Assembly (NCBI RefSeq): GCF_000429965.1
Contig: NZ_AUCW01000012.1
Coordinates: 1 to 64,000, forward strand
Direction: 5' to 3'
DNA: 64,000 bases
DNA from: Desulfogranum mediterraneum DSM 13871
GTDB lineage: Bacteria; Desulfobacterota; Desulfobulbia; Desulfobulbales; Desulfobulbaceae
Position 1 is the stretch's first letter, and every line of letters starts with the position of its first letter. A program made the position numbers and the translations under genes. Of the stretch, positions 8,009 to 17,433 are shown in pieces. The notes beneath the pieces were generated by a model, which saw only the letters and a list, made by a program, of their open reading frames with translations, was not told where the DNA came from and made no database searches.

Positions 8009-10873
8009 ATGACACATTATGATCTTGTTCATTGTTTTTCTTTTCGCAGGCTGTTTGTCCTGCCGGCTGTTGTTGCCGGCTTCAGTTGTCTCCTTGGCGC
8101 GACTTCAGTCGATGCCCAATCAGCCAACTCAAACCGTCGATCCTTTGGCATGGGGCACCCCCAACTGATTGACGAGTTACCCCCAGGGCAGTTACGCGAC
8201 AGACTCAACACCCTTCCCCCAAAGGCACAGGCCCGTGCCCTTCGTCGCCTCCAGGGGTTCAGCTTTCCAGGCAATGATGTGGCCCATCTTCACGCCGACC
8301 CCAGGGGCAACATTTTTTATGTCGACCCCCCCATCGGCGTCATACTTCCCGAAAGCGAGCCAACGGAATCGACTCCACTACCCAGCGAGATCACCCAGGG
8401 AGATGTTTTCAGCCTGCACAGCAAACCCGGGGCATCGCGGACGGTTTACCTGGACATGGACGGCCATGTCGTCAGCGGTACGGCCTGGAACGGATCGACA
8501 GACCCTCTCATCATGCTCCCCTACTCCAAAGACAGTGACCCCTCCACCTTCACCACCACAGAGCTGGAAGACATTGCCGAGGTATGGAAACGTGTCGCCG
8601 AAGACCTGGCCCCCTTTGACATCGACGTCACCACCGAGGAGCCGGCGGCCTTCGATGCCAACACCGGCCATATCCTGATTTCCCCGAGACTGGATCAAAA
8701 TAATAATCCTATTTACGGTGACGGTGCCGGCGGGGTCGCCTATGTAAACGTGTGGGGATTGAGCAACTACCCCTACTACCAGCCGGCTCTGGTCTTTCCG
8801 GAAAATCTCGGCCACAGCCCCCACAACATCTCTGAAGCAGCCTCCCATGAACTTGGCCACAACCTCGGTCTGTCCCACGACGGGACCTCAAGCTCGGCCT
8901 ACTACAGCGGACACGGCAGCGGAGCCACTGACTGGGCACCCATCATGGGGGTTGGCTATTATGCCCAGATCACCCAATGGAGCAAAGGCGAATATAGCGA
9001 TGCCAACAACCTGCAGGACGACCTGCTCATCATCAGCTCCAAGTTAAGCTACCGAAACGACGATCATGAGGATCTCGATTTTTCCAATGCGACCCCTCTG
9101 GTGCGCACCGGCGGGACCCTCATCGAAGTTACCACGCCTGTAACCGATCCCGGCAACCTCAACCCAAACAATAAAGGCTTAATCGAAGACGTTTGGGACG
9201 TAGACCTATTCTCCATAGGCGTTGCAGACGGACTGATAGAGCTGACAGTGACCCCGGCATGGCTGGATGCCTTTTCGACCCCTGACGCCAATCGGGGCAT
9301 GAATATCGATCTCAAGGCAACGCTCTATGACGAATATGGCGGAGTTGTTCTCCAAGATAACCCTGCCGACGAGACCAATGCTGCCATAACGGCGACAGTG
9401 GACGCTGGCCGCTATATTCTTGCGATCGAAAACACCGGTTTTGGAACGCCGCCCATTAATGGCTACAGTGATTATGGAAGCCTCGGCCAGTATTTTATCA
9501 GCGGTACTGTTCCGGCCGACACCCTCTTCACCGAGCCCCCGACGGCTCCCGACGATGTAGTTGCGCAGCTTGCAGGAGACAACGCCATCAGCCTCAACTG
9601 GACCGACCCTGACGCCTCTCCAGAGAGCAACGAATCGGCGTACCGGGTCTTCAGGAAAAGGAACGGGGAACCTGCTCAGCTTGTCGCTACCCTACCGAGC
9701 GACAGCTTCAGCTACGACGACAATAATCTCACAAACGGTAGCTACAGCTATCAGCTTGAGGCCCTTAACGGGGCAGGCTCCGCCTTGTCCAACAGCACCA
9801 GCCCGGTAATCATAGATCTGCCCGCCATAGCCACGGCAAGCAGCGAGCTCACGACCATGGGCCTTGTCAGCGGCGGTTCTTATCTGGATACCACCGTTGA
9901 GGCCGGCATCGAGCGCCTGAGTGAGACGCACCAGGGCGGCAGGCCCTCAAAACGGGTGAGCCGGCTGGAGCATCTCTGGACCATTACCGGGGTGGAGCCG
10001 GGAGCAGTGGTGACCCTGGGCTTGATGGCTGAGGCAGCGCCAAACAGTGAAAATGACGATTTCCAGTTTTTCTATTCACTTGATGACGGAGCACCATTCA
10101 CCCCCTTCGCCATTGCAGAAAACGGCAGCGGCATCCACAACGTATCGACAGTTCTACCTCCTGGAACCAGCGGAACGGTCCTGGTTAAGGTTATCGACAC
10201 CGACGCCACCCCAGGCAACAGCAGTGCTGATAGTGTTGATATTCATTATCTGAGTATCACCTCTGAAGGTGACCCCGGTGAACAGCCACCAACGGTGACC
10301 ATTTCTGAACCAACGGAGAGCAGTTCCTACCTGCCCGATACCCCAATCACACTCATTGCAACAGCCAACGACCAAGAGGATGGAGATCTTTCCTCTAGCC
10401 TTACATGGAGCTGCGACCCAGACGGTCCCCTGGGAAGCGGCGCCAACACCACCGTATCACCTTCTTCACCGGGTGAACATATCATCACGGCCTCCGCCAC
10501 TGACTCAGCCGGCCTTACCGGGAGTGACAGCCTGACCATCACCGTCATCGATCCAGACGCGCCCACGACCATGTCTATATCAGGCCTGAACGGCAATGCT
10601 GCAGCAATCAGAAACAAATGGAACGCGACAGTCTCCATTACTGTTGTCGACAACGGGGGCGGGCAGGTGAATGACGCTACGGTCACCGGGACCTGGAGTG
10701 GAGGGGCTACCGGTAGCGGCTCCTGTCTAACTGAAAGCGGCCTTTGCGAGATACGGAAGAATAACCTGAAAAGCAATGTAGGATCGGTCACTTTCAGCAT
10801 CACCGACCTGACTCACGACACCTTAAACGACGACAGCAGCGGAGAGCGACAGCTCACCATCAGCAAACCCTAG
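8009..10873 (+). CDS. Secreted metzincin-type zinc metalloprotease with Ig-like domains
   Basis: A 954-residue exported protein. Residues 1-36 form a signal peptide, with a hydrophobic core rich in L, V, A and G ending near VDA. The catalytic motif HELGHNLGLSH gives zinc ligands H280, H284 and H290 and catalytic E281, and a downstream PIMGVGYY supplies the metzincin Met-turn. A pre-peptidase-C-like beta region follows (about 400-500), then a fibronectin type III domain (about 510-605), an Ig-like repeat beginning PPTVTISEP (about 759-850) and a last beta domain (851-954). The start has AGGAGGT upstream. It probably degrades extracellular protein or modifies the cell surface. No dedicated secretion genes or sorting tail are visible nearby. 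Confidence 0.88.
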   Translation: MTHYDLVHCFSFRRLFVLPAVVAGFSCLLGATSVDAQSANSNRRSFGMGHPQLIDELPPGQLRDRLNTLPPKAQARALRRLQGFSFPGNDVAHLHADPRGNIFYVDPPIGVILPESEPTESTPLPSEITQGDVFSLHSKPGASRTVYLDMDGHVVSGTAWNGSTDPLIMLPYSKDSDPSTFTTTELEDIAEVWKRVAEDLAPFDIDVTTEEPAAFDANTGHILISPRLDQNNNPIYGDGAGGVAYVNVWGLSNYPYYQPALVFPENLGHSPHNISEAASHELGHNLGLSHDGTSSSAYYSGHGSGATDWAPIMGVGYYAQITQWSKGEYSDANNLQDDLLIISSKLSYRNDDHEDLDFSNATPLVRTGGTLIEVTTPVTDPGNLNPNNKGLIEDVWDVDLFSIGVADGLIELTVTPAWLDAFSTPDANRGMNIDLKATLYDEYGGVVLQDNPADETNAAITATVDAGRYILAIENTGFGTPPINGYSDYGSLGQYFISGTVPADTLFTEPPTAPDDVVAQLAGDNAISLNWTDPDASPESNESAYRVFRKRNGEPAQLVATLPSDSFSYDDNNLTNGSYSYQLEALNGAGSALSNSTSPVIIDLPAIATASSELTTMGLVSGGSYLDTTVEAGIERLSETHQGGRPSKRVSRLEHLWTITGVEPGAVVTLGLMAEAAPNSENDDFQFFYSLDDGAPFTPFAIAENGSGIHNVSTVLPPGTSGTVLVKVIDTDATPGNSSADSVDIHYLSITSEGDPGEQPPTVTISEPTESSSYLPDTPITLIATANDQEDGDLSSSLTWSCDPDGPLGSGANTTVSPSSPGEHIITASATDSAGLTGSDSLTITVIDPDAPTTMSISGLNGNAAAIRNKWNATVSITVVDNGGGQVNDATVTGTWSGGATGSGSCLTESGLCEIRKNNLKSNVGSVTFSITDLTHDTLNDDSSGERQLTISKP

Positions 10874-10920
10874 GCGTTAACGGTGCAATCGAGGAGTTAA
10901 CCGACATGAGCTGCTAAGCC

Positions 10921-10959
10921 TTATCCCATGCACCATACCCTCCATGGTGCATGGGATAA
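10921..10959. terminator. Perfect 16-bp stem hairpin
   Basis: TTATCCCATGCACCAT (10921-10936) pairs perfectly with its inverted copy at 10944-10959 around a 7-base loop. It sits 48 bases after the protease stop codon, so it probably ends or stabilises that transcript. There is no run of T after the stem, so it is not a textbook intrinsic terminator. Confidence 0.5.
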
Positions 10960-11094
10960 TTATCCACCCTTACAACAGGCTCTCTGTTCAACCATCTACC
11001 ACCTATCCCACCACTCCTGCGCCGAACAGCGCCCAACAAGGCCCCCTCACTATCCACATTCCCCCCCCAAAAAAAAGGCACATACCCTCTCTTT

Positions 11095-11510
11095 ATATTC
11101 CTTTGCCGTGTCAGATCCGCCCCTCTGCCATCATGCCCACGCAGGCAGAGATCAAGCTTAAGGATGCTGCATCCTTCCTCCCGGACCGGATTCCCGCCTG
11201 CGCTGACGTGACAGCCAAAAAGTGAATAAAGGGAGGGGAGCCACCCGCTGCCCATACCTTGGGAGATTTGGATAGAGCCACTCCTTTGCCGTCAGACCTG
11301 TGCCTCTGCCGTCATGCCCGCGCAGGCGGGCATCCAGCTTGCTCCCACTCTACTCCTCATCTTCAACATCATGCCCACGCAGGCAGAGATCAAGCTTAAG
11401 AATGCTGCATCCTTCCTCCCGGACCGGATTCCCACCTGCGAGGAAATGACAGCCAAAAAGTGAATAAAGGGAGGGGAGCCCCCCGCTGCTCATACCTTGG
11501 AATTTGGGCG
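11095..11510 (+). repeat. Tandem ~180-240-bp repeat units of REP-like family B
   Basis: Two nearly identical blocks of about 138 bases start at 11131 and 11370 with TCATGCCCACGCAGGCAGAG. Both run through GGATGCTGCATCCTTCC (A for G at one place), a ...GGATTCCC half-palindrome and GTGAATAAAGGGAGGGGAGC. Between them at 11313-11338 is a third core (GTCATGCCCGCGCAGGCGGG) with the same CTTTGCCGT lead-in as the first. The unit is therefore present two and a half times. No coding content is convincing. Confidence 0.8.
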
Positions 11511-12112
11511 GGGTATCATACCTGACCAGGTTGTTATTTATGTTCCTAACACCACGGTGAGACTCTCTGCACCTTCATCAAGCGCCTTCCCCGTGTCCTC
11601 AGGATTCCCAGCCATTGAAGATAATCTGAGAACATCTTCATTCCAGAAGAGTTGACCAGGAAATACGCTGTCACGGTACCTGCCCCACCTTCCCTTCCTC
11701 TAATCGCACAGGGACACCTCGCTGCGCCTGAGCCAATATTGATATCGTACTCTCCTTGTACCAACAGGCATTGTGTTGTATTTTTTTTAATGATACTCCT
11801 CTGACAGGCTGATCACCTCACCCTCTCCTCTATCCGGTTCTTACTCCTGAGCAGGTGTTATCCTGTCAGAAGCGGCCAAGTATCGTCAAAATTTCCTTGC
11901 GCAGGGTTGCGGCCAGCGAAGCTCTCCGAAAGCGAGTTCACCCCTTGCTTCAGCAGCCACATAAAGAGACCGAAAGAGAGCGCATCCATGAAATGCAGTT
12001 GGACCTTGAACAGACAAAACAAGAGCCAAAAAAAAGATGAGAAGAGATTGCCCCCACAAACAGGTGTCAGCTGACCGACTCCTTTAATCCACCCTTTCCC
12101 TGAGGCAGAGAG
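11511..12112. other. Intergenic region
   Basis: About 600 bases between the repeat block and the radical SAM gene. Short open frames exist on both strands but none has a ribosome site, a known motif or codon use resembling neighbours. The stretch near 11775-11795 is T-rich. I recognise no RNA gene or promoter with confidence. Confidence 0.3.
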
Positions 12113-13045
12113 ATGTCGCCACCTTCCTATGTAAAGAAATTTGACTCAGGCGAACTTCAATCCTGCGCTGAAAAAGCGAGAAAGATCCTCCGGTGTTGCA
12201 CCCTGTGTCCACGCCGCTGCAGGGTTGATCGTCTGCAAAAAAAACTCGGTATCTGCCGGACCGGGGCCCTGGCAAGGGTCTACAGTTACTCCCCTCATTT
12301 TGGCGAAGAGAGCCCCCTTGTCGGCAGCAACGGGTCCGGAACGATCTTCTTCAGTTCCTGCAATCTTGGCTGCGTCTTCTGTCAAAACTATGAAATCAGT
12401 CATCTTGGCGAGGGTGTCGAGGCAGGCCCCGGGCAGTTGGCGGCCATCATGCTCAAGCTCCAGGAACAGGGCTGTCATAACATCAATTTCGTTACCCCCA
12501 GCCATGTGGTCCCTCAAATCCTGGACGCCCTTGTTGAGGCTGTTCCCCTGGGACTCAATCTCCCCCTGGTCTACAACAGCAGCGGCTACGACTCGGTGGA
12601 GACCCTCCGCCTGCTCGATGGAATCATCGATATCTATATGCCTGATTTTAAGTTCTGGAAAAAAGAGTCGGCCAGGAAATTCACCAATGCAGCCGATTAC
12701 CCGGAGGCTGCTCAAAAAACCGTTGCTGAAATGTTCCGTCAGGTGGGGGATCTCCGAATCGATGACCAGGGTATTGCCACCGGCGGCCTTCTTGTCCGCC
12801 ATCTGGTCATGCCGGACTGTCTCGATGAGACAAAGGCAATACTCACCTTTCTTGCAAAGCTTTCCAAGAGAACATATACAAATATCATGGATCAGTACCG
12901 CCCCTGCGGCAAGGCCTTCGAGTTTCCACAGCTGGGGAGGATGATAAGCAAAGAAGAACATGACACCGCCCTTAGCTATGCCAGGGATGTCGGCCTGACC
13001 AGGCTGGACAGAAAGGATTGGAGCAGATTCCTGGGAAGACACTGA
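12113..13045 (+). CDS. Radical SAM protein, PflA-like (COG1313 type)
   Basis: A 310-residue radical S-adenosylmethionine enzyme. The SAM-cluster motif is CNLGCVFCQN (CxxxCxxC), in a TIM-barrel domain that includes NFVTPSHVVPQ and YNSSGYDS. An N-terminal cysteine cluster, CTLCPRRC followed by GICRTG, is typical of the COG1313 group annotated as putative pyruvate formate-lyase activating enzymes. Length fits the family. The start has GAGG 8 bases upstream. No glycyl-radical enzyme gene is adjacent, so the activation target is unknown; members of this group often have no assigned substrate. It is transcribed alone. Confidence 0.88.
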   Translation: MSPPSYVKKFDSGELQSCAEKARKILRCCTLCPRRCRVDRLQKKLGICRTGALARVYSYSPHFGEESPLVGSNGSGTIFFSSCNLGCVFCQNYEISHLGEGVEAGPGQLAAIMLKLQEQGCHNINFVTPSHVVPQILDALVEAVPLGLNLPLVYNSSGYDSVETLRLLDGIIDIYMPDFKFWKKESARKFTNAADYPEAAQKTVAEMFRQVGDLRIDDQGIATGGLLVRHLVMPDCLDETKAILTFLAKLSKRTYTNIMDQYRPCGKAFEFPQLGRMISKEEHDTALSYARDVGLTRLDRKDWSRFLGRH

Positions 13046-13242
13046 GATCGTTTCTGTTGCTCAGCAATAACAGCGAGAGGGCTCCGGGGATCGCCTCAAT
13101 ACTCTAAGGGGTGTCGGGCCAAGCTCACCTCTATATTCAAGAGAATACTCGACAGAAAACATCACCCCACCTATTGACATTACAAGCAATTGGCTATTGA
13201 CAGATGGAAATTCCACTAGCTGCATCCTACCTGAAAAATCCT

Positions 13243-13280
13243 AAAAAAAAAGCCAACCACTATATAAGTGATTGGCTTTT
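13243..13280 (-). terminator. Intrinsic terminator of tRNA-Pro
   Basis: On the minus strand AGCCAATCACT, a 5-base loop and AGTGGTTGGCT form an 11-bp stem with one G-T pair, followed by a run of T. It lies 12 bases past the CCA end of the tRNA. Confidence 0.85.
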
Positions 13281-13291
13281 AAACTACTATG

Positions 13292-13369
13292 TGGTCGGGG
13301 CGGTAGGATTCGAACCTACGGCCTCCTGCTCCCAAGGCAGGCGCGCTAACCAGGCTGCGCTACGCCCCG
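13292..13369 (-). tRNA. tRNA-Pro (UGG)
   Basis: On the minus strand a full cloverleaf: acceptor stem CGGGGCG/CGCCCCG, D arm with GCGCAGCCTGGTTAGCGC, anticodon stem CCTGC/GCAGG around loop CTTGGGA (anticodon TGG, G37 as in all proline tRNAs), T arm with GGTTCGAATCC, discriminator A and an encoded CCA end. Confidence 0.97.
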
Positions 13370-13402
13370 ACGAAAAAACGTTTGTTTTTTGAGAGCCCCG
13401 GT

Positions 13403-13431
13403 TATCTACTCCATCTTCACCAGGAACGCAA
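13403..13431 (-). promoter_or_regulatory. Putative promoter of tRNA-Pro
   Basis: Minus strand: TTGCGT (13426-13431), 17-base spacer, TAGATA (13403-13408), 33 bases before the tRNA 5' end. Both hexamers are partial matches; position and spacing support it. Confidence 0.45.
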
Positions 13432-13623
13432 GCCTTTTCCTGCCAGGCACAGTCCAAAATGCGATTAACAGGGCTGAGGCAGGATCCTGCAGAAAGAGCT
13501 GCCTCTCCGGGGGCCATCCTCCTGCTCAATTTCCTTGTCAAGGCCGCTGCTATTGGCTACATCTGTTCCAACTCAGCCTATCATCAGGATCTTACCCCTC
13601 TCAACCACAGTGGATGTCAGCCC

Positions 13624-14022
13624 ATGAGCCAACTCCGAAAGATCAAGAAAAAGATACAGCATAAAGACGAGGAACGGATCTCTCAGATCATCACCGAGTT
13701 TTCCGCAGACTACCTGGCCACCGCCGAGGACACCCAGTCCAGGCAATCCTACCTGAACTGTGCCTGCACGGCCTGGAACCTGGCCTTGTTTCCTGACGAG
13801 GAGATCGAGCAGAAACTCAAGCTTTTGGTGGAGGAGTACTGCTTCAACAATCCCGGCCTCAGCGACGGGGAAGAGTACCGCCACAACCTCCGCCAGCTGA
13901 TCGCCCGCAAGAAAAAGCACTACAACCATATCAAGCTCTCGGTGGTCGATGCCTCGATCCTGGAACAGGGAAAAGATATCTGGATCCAAGTCGTCTCCCG
14001 ACCTTTCAGCGCTACCCCCTGA
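13624..14022 (+). CDS. Hypothetical protein, helical and charged
   Basis: A 132-residue protein I do not recognise. It has no signal peptide or membrane segment. The N terminus is very basic (SQLRKIKKKIQHKDEER), followed by mainly helical sequence with three Cys residues (NCACTAWN and EEYCFNN) and a second basic cluster (ARKKKHYNHIK). Codon use resembles neighbours and the frame is free of odd features. The start at 13624 is chosen because the protein-like sequence begins there; an in-frame ATG at 13459 would add 55 residues of less convincing sequence. It is a single gene between tRNA-Pro and a repeat-rich spacer. Confidence 0.6.
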   Translation: MSQLRKIKKKIQHKDEERISQIITEFSADYLATAEDTQSRQSYLNCACTAWNLALFPDEEIEQKLKLLVEEYCFNNPGLSDGEEYRHNLRQLIARKKKHYNHIKLSVVDASILEQGKDIWIQVVSRPFSATP

Positions 14023-14938
14023 TAACCCCAGCGCCTGTTTTTTCGGACTTACCTGGACTGAGCCGTTCAACAGGCCTTCTCGGAAAGATCACAGGAGGGC
14101 ATGAGCAGGCGAGTCAAAAAAACCTGCTATACTCGAATTTACCAAAAGGGTTCAGCAGATCCCCTCCCCTGCCAACAAGGTTGAGACCTAAAGCTGCCTG
14201 TTCAAAGACGCAAGAATCTCTTGAACAGGTTACCCGGGAACAGATTGAAGCCCAGCTTCAGGCTAAAAAACCATGGGTATTTTTTTCCGCCTCTTCAGAC
14301 AAATCTATGGGTAAAATCCGGAACAGGCAGATTGCCAAGTGAATGATACAGCGCTGCTTCTCGCAATTTATCACTCCCCCCGGGAGGCAGATCGAACTTC
14401 CCGGCACAGCGACAGGTCCTGGTTTTCTTGAAACCCAAGCCGTCTCTCTGATGTGAAAAGAGATATAAAATCAAGCCACTGTCCACATAGACAGATAATC
14501 CCTGCTGGGTATTACAGGCAATAAGAATTCATTATGAATGTGTCACCCACTCTTTTGCCGCCATGCCCGCGCTCTTACCGTCATGCCCGCGCAGGCGGGC
14601 ATGACGGTCTTTACAGTAAGGCCCCATATATATCATCACATTGATCATCACATTGGTGGTTTACTTCTTCCCTGTCCCACACCGTCAGCTTCCACGCCAT
14701 TTTTGACCCGTTTTCTCTTGCTCTTGAGCTCAAGCCTTCTGCTTCATTCTTTTCATCTTCCCAAACAAACCTGGCTGGTCGCCGGTCACACCGGTCCAGA
14801 GTGGACATAACCCCTTGCTCGCCGGAATGATATAGCTCAGAGGGCGCTTCATGTGCGCCTCCAATACAGGGTTCCGGCCTGCACGAGAATGATTGCCATG
14901 GCAAATGAACGCCCGGGAGGGGAAGCCCCACGCAACTA
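14023..14938. other. Repeat-bearing intergenic region
   Basis: About 900 bases without a gene. Positions 14373-14420 (CCCCCCGGGAGGCAGATCGA onward) resemble 23380-23422, suggesting another minor dispersed element. Positions 14562-14607 hold two cores of the REP-like family, the second a perfect palindrome around GCCCGCGCAGGCGGGC. Nothing else is supported. Confidence 0.5.
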
Positions 14939-15083
14939 ATGGCCACCTTGAAAAAAATGTATTTCTTCCAATCTCGGCGTTGCGCTCAAAAATTGATCCC
15001 CGGAGTATCAAATATATGCCTACGATTAAATTTATCGTGCGCCTTGACCTTGATCGAAAAATCTCATTTTTCAAGATAGCCTG
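14939..15083 (-). repeat. Dispersed ~145-bp element, copy A3
   Basis: A complete copy in the opposite orientation to A1 and A2. It runs from TGGCCACCTTGAAAAAAATG to CATTTTTCAAGATAGCC and contains the reverse complements of the same inner blocks (CTTCCAATCTCGGCG, GTGCGCCTTGACCTTGATCG). Confidence 0.85.
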
Positions 15084-15421
15084 AAGCCAAGAAAAACCTG
15101 ACCCCAAGGCTCCCCCGAATTCTCCCCTAGCCCTTCTCACCTTTAGACAATCCATTAATATTAAAAGATTATTTGTGTTTCATTGATGACAGAAGTATTA
15201 TCCAGTAAGTTACACTTACAACAGACAGGTACAATACAGCAAAACTAACAAACAGGCGCCGAGCTGTAGCAAACTACAGACAACAGGCTTTGAATTACAG
15301 TAGAGCAGCCTGGAACATTTCGTGCCGCAGCCCAAATAGTATGGTCAAGGCAAGGGCTTCAGCTCAATCACAGCCTTGCCCACTCGCTGGATATACAAAT
15401 CCTTCGTAAAATGGAATCATC

Positions 15422-15450
15422 TTGACCCGGCTTAAAAAAGAGGCATTACA
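15422..15450 (+). promoter_or_regulatory. Putative promoter of the outer-membrane protein gene
   Basis: TTGACC (15422-15427), 17-base spacer, ATTACA (15445-15450). It would leave a 5' leader of about 155 bases before the ATG at 15612. The -10 is a weak match. Confidence 0.35.
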
Positions 15451-15611
15451 CCTCTCCTGAGTTTTCAATGAACGAAACTGGTACTGCCGGACTCTTGAAT
15501 ACGCATTCCGATGTCGAACGATCCGAGGCCAAGGAACAGGTCCCGGTACCTTTTGAATACATTGTCCTGGGCAGCCTGTTCAGGACCCACAAGAGAAAAG
15601 GAGGAAAAAGG

Positions 15612-16160
15612 ATGAAGAAAAAATATTATCTTGCGGCTGCGGTGATCGGCGCGTCCATGATGCTCACAGGAATGGCCATTCCCGTCCAGGCAGCCCAGAG
15701 CGAAGGTGACAGTACCCTGCAGCTTAGCGGTAGCTTCAACCATTCACAGGGCGCTGATGTGGGTACAGTGAACCTCGATTTGGGATACGGCTATTTTGTC
15801 AGCGCCAATTGGGAACTCGGTATCATGCAGTCATTGGGATACAGCATTATTGATGACGCTGACGATCAATGGGTCGCCTCGACCATTCCCTATGTGAACT
15901 ATCATTTCCGTGGATTGACAGACAACGATACCTTTCAGCCATTTATCGGAGCGTTCGTCGGCGCTAGTTACAATGAAAACGACACAACAGGAACCTTGGG
16001 ACCGCAGGTCGGTTTCAAATCGTTCGTCAACGATAGCACCTACATCATGGTAAAATATCGGTATGAATGGTTTTTTGACGAGCTGTCCATTAACGAGATC
16101 GAAGATACCAGCAGCGATGGCAACCATGTAGTCACCCTTGGCGTGGGGTTTGTGTTTTAA
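15612..16160 (+). CDS. Outer-membrane beta-barrel protein
   Basis: A 182-residue exported protein. Residues 1-27 are a Sec signal peptide (MKKKYYLAAAVIGASMML...) with cleavage likely after PVQA. The mature part is about 155 residues of alternating polar and aromatic/hydrophobic strands (VNLDLGYGYFVSANWELGI, TIPYVNYHF) and ends in VVTLGVGFVF. The terminal phenylalanine is the usual recognition signal for barrel insertion by BamA. It fits a small 8-strand OmpA/OmpW-like barrel. The start is set by GGAGG 8 bases upstream. A strong terminator follows, so it is monocistronic. Confidence 0.85.
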   Translation: MKKKYYLAAAVIGASMMLTGMAIPVQAAQSEGDSTLQLSGSFNHSQGADVGTVNLDLGYGYFVSANWELGIMQSLGYSIIDDADDQWVASTIPYVNYHFRGLTDNDTFQPFIGAFVGASYNENDTTGTLGPQVGFKSFVNDSTYIMVKYRYEWFFDELSINEIEDTSSDGNHVVTLGVGFVF

Positions 16161-16198
16161 TGACCCCATACTCTGTTTGAAGCAAGAGAAAGTCAACG

Positions 16199-16229
16199 GC
16201 GGGAAGCAATTATTGCTTCCCGCTGTTTT
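16199..16229 (+). terminator. Intrinsic terminator after the barrel protein
   Basis: GCGGGAAGCAA, loop TTA, TTGCTTCCCGC: a perfect 11-bp stem followed by TGTTTTGATT, 38 bases after the stop codon. Confidence 0.85.
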
Positions 16230-16333
16230 GATTGACCCATAATAACGGCCAAACTCCAGCCAGAGCAGCCAGGAGCTCAGCTATAGACACTCAACTATAC
16301 CCCCCAGCTGCCTGCGTTTTAGGAGATTGGGAT

Positions 16334-16520
16334 AGACCCATTCTTTTGCCGTCATGCCCGCGCTTCTACCGTCGTGCCCAAGCAGGCGGGCATCCAGGTT
16401 AAGGGTGCTGCACCCTTCCTCCAAAACTGGATTCCCGCCTGCCCGGGAATGACAGCCAAAGAGTGACGGCAGGGAGGGGAGAGCCCCTCCCTGCTCATGG
16501 GTTGGGAGATCCGGATAGAT
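16334..16520 (+). repeat. REP-like family B unit
   Basis: Same order of blocks as the units at 11095-11510: CTTTTGCCGTCATGCCCGC, AGCAGGCGGGCATCCAGG, GGGTGCTGCACCCTTCCTCC, ATTCCCGCCTGCCCGGGAAT, then GACAGCCAAAGAGTGA and a GGGAGGGGAG tract with TTGGGAGATCCGGATAGA. A short hairpin fragment of the A family (GGCCAGCTTGAAAGGC...TTTTCCAAGGTGCC) follows at 16641-16672. Confidence 0.7.
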
Positions 16521-16880
16521 CCTCTTACCCGTATCTCCGCTCCTCTTCCTTGTCGCCATCCCCGGCTGCGGCCGACATCTTCCTGATCTCACCGTTGATA
16601 CGCCAGAGCATCTTGCCATTGGCCATCGAGTGTTGCCCTTGAGGCCAGCTTGAAAGGCAATTTTCCAAGGTGCCCCGGAGTCAAGATCGCAACCCGGCAA
16701 TGGCCGTTGAGTCCCACCTTGCCCCAGGTTTGATTGCCAATGGCCAGGGCGCCTGGGGAGTCTTAATGCACTCCAGGGCTGAAGAAATCTGTTGTTGGAG
16801 GCATGCCAAAAGGTTATCACTACGGGAAAAATGGTTCCAAGGCGGAAGGCATCGTCTTTTCTCCAGGCTCGCATCTGGGA

Positions 16881-16919
16881 GGCAGGCAGATATTAAGGAG
16901 TTCTTAATATCTGCCTGCC
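16881..16919. other. Perfect 17-bp stem hairpin
   Basis: GGCAGGCAGATATTAAG (16881-16897), loop GAGTT, and its exact inverted copy (16903-16919). The plus-strand flank is A-rich rather than T-rich, so it is not a standard terminator for rightward transcription. Its end lies 14 bases before the -35 of the tRNA-Asn promoter. It could block read-through or bind a protein. Confidence 0.6.
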
Positions 16920-16933
16920 GCTAAAAAAAAGTA

Positions 16934-16962
16934 TTGACACCTGCCAGATCTCCATATATATT
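16934..16962 (+). promoter_or_regulatory. Promoter of tRNA-Asn
   Basis: TTGACA (16934-16939), 17-base spacer, TATATT (16957-16962). Close to the sigma-70 consensus, and about 120 bases before the tRNA, leaving room for a processed leader. Confidence 0.7.
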
Positions 16963-17085
16963 CCCGTCCACCATGAGCGAGACACAAGGTTTCGGCAATG
17001 CAATTTCAGGTAGTTACAGACAGACCTGAAAAGCAAAAACAGCCAACAGAAACGAAACCTTAGCCACTTGGAAATAAAAGTGTGG

Positions 17086-17161
17086 TCCTCGGTAGCTCAG
17101 TTGGTAGAGCAGGTGGCTGTTAACCACCCTGTCGGGGGTTCGAGTCCCTCCCGAGGAGCCA
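17086..17161 (+). tRNA. tRNA-Asn (GUU)
   Basis: Full cloverleaf of 76 bases: acceptor TCCTCGG/CCGAGGA, D arm GCTCAGTTGGTAGAGC, anticodon stem GGTGG/CCACC around CTGTTAA (anticodon GTT), T arm GGTTCGAGTCC, discriminator G and encoded CCA. Confidence 0.97.
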
Positions 17162-17165
17162 GTTT

Positions 17166-17201
17166 AAAAAGCCCGGTCAGTTTTGACCGGGCTTTTTTTT
17201 T
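17166..17201 (+). terminator. Intrinsic terminator of tRNA-Asn
   Basis: AGCCCGGTCA, loop GTTT, TGACCGGGCT, followed by nine T. Five bases after the CCA end. Confidence 0.93.
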
Positions 17202-17433
17202 GCCCTCCCATCCGTCTGCTGCACCCCTCCCCCCATGGGATCACACCGGTTCCCATCCTTCCCTTGATACTCCCTAAAAAGAGTGGTATCACACTATCTC
17301 TTATAGTGCCTGCGCAGCGACTCCGGGGCAGCTGAGTGCCAGAGTCTCAAGCCCCCAGGATCAGCAGCAGCGAGTTATCCCACAATCCCCAGGCAACAAA
17401 TATCCTGCCATCGTTTTCCACAGGACTTCAGCC

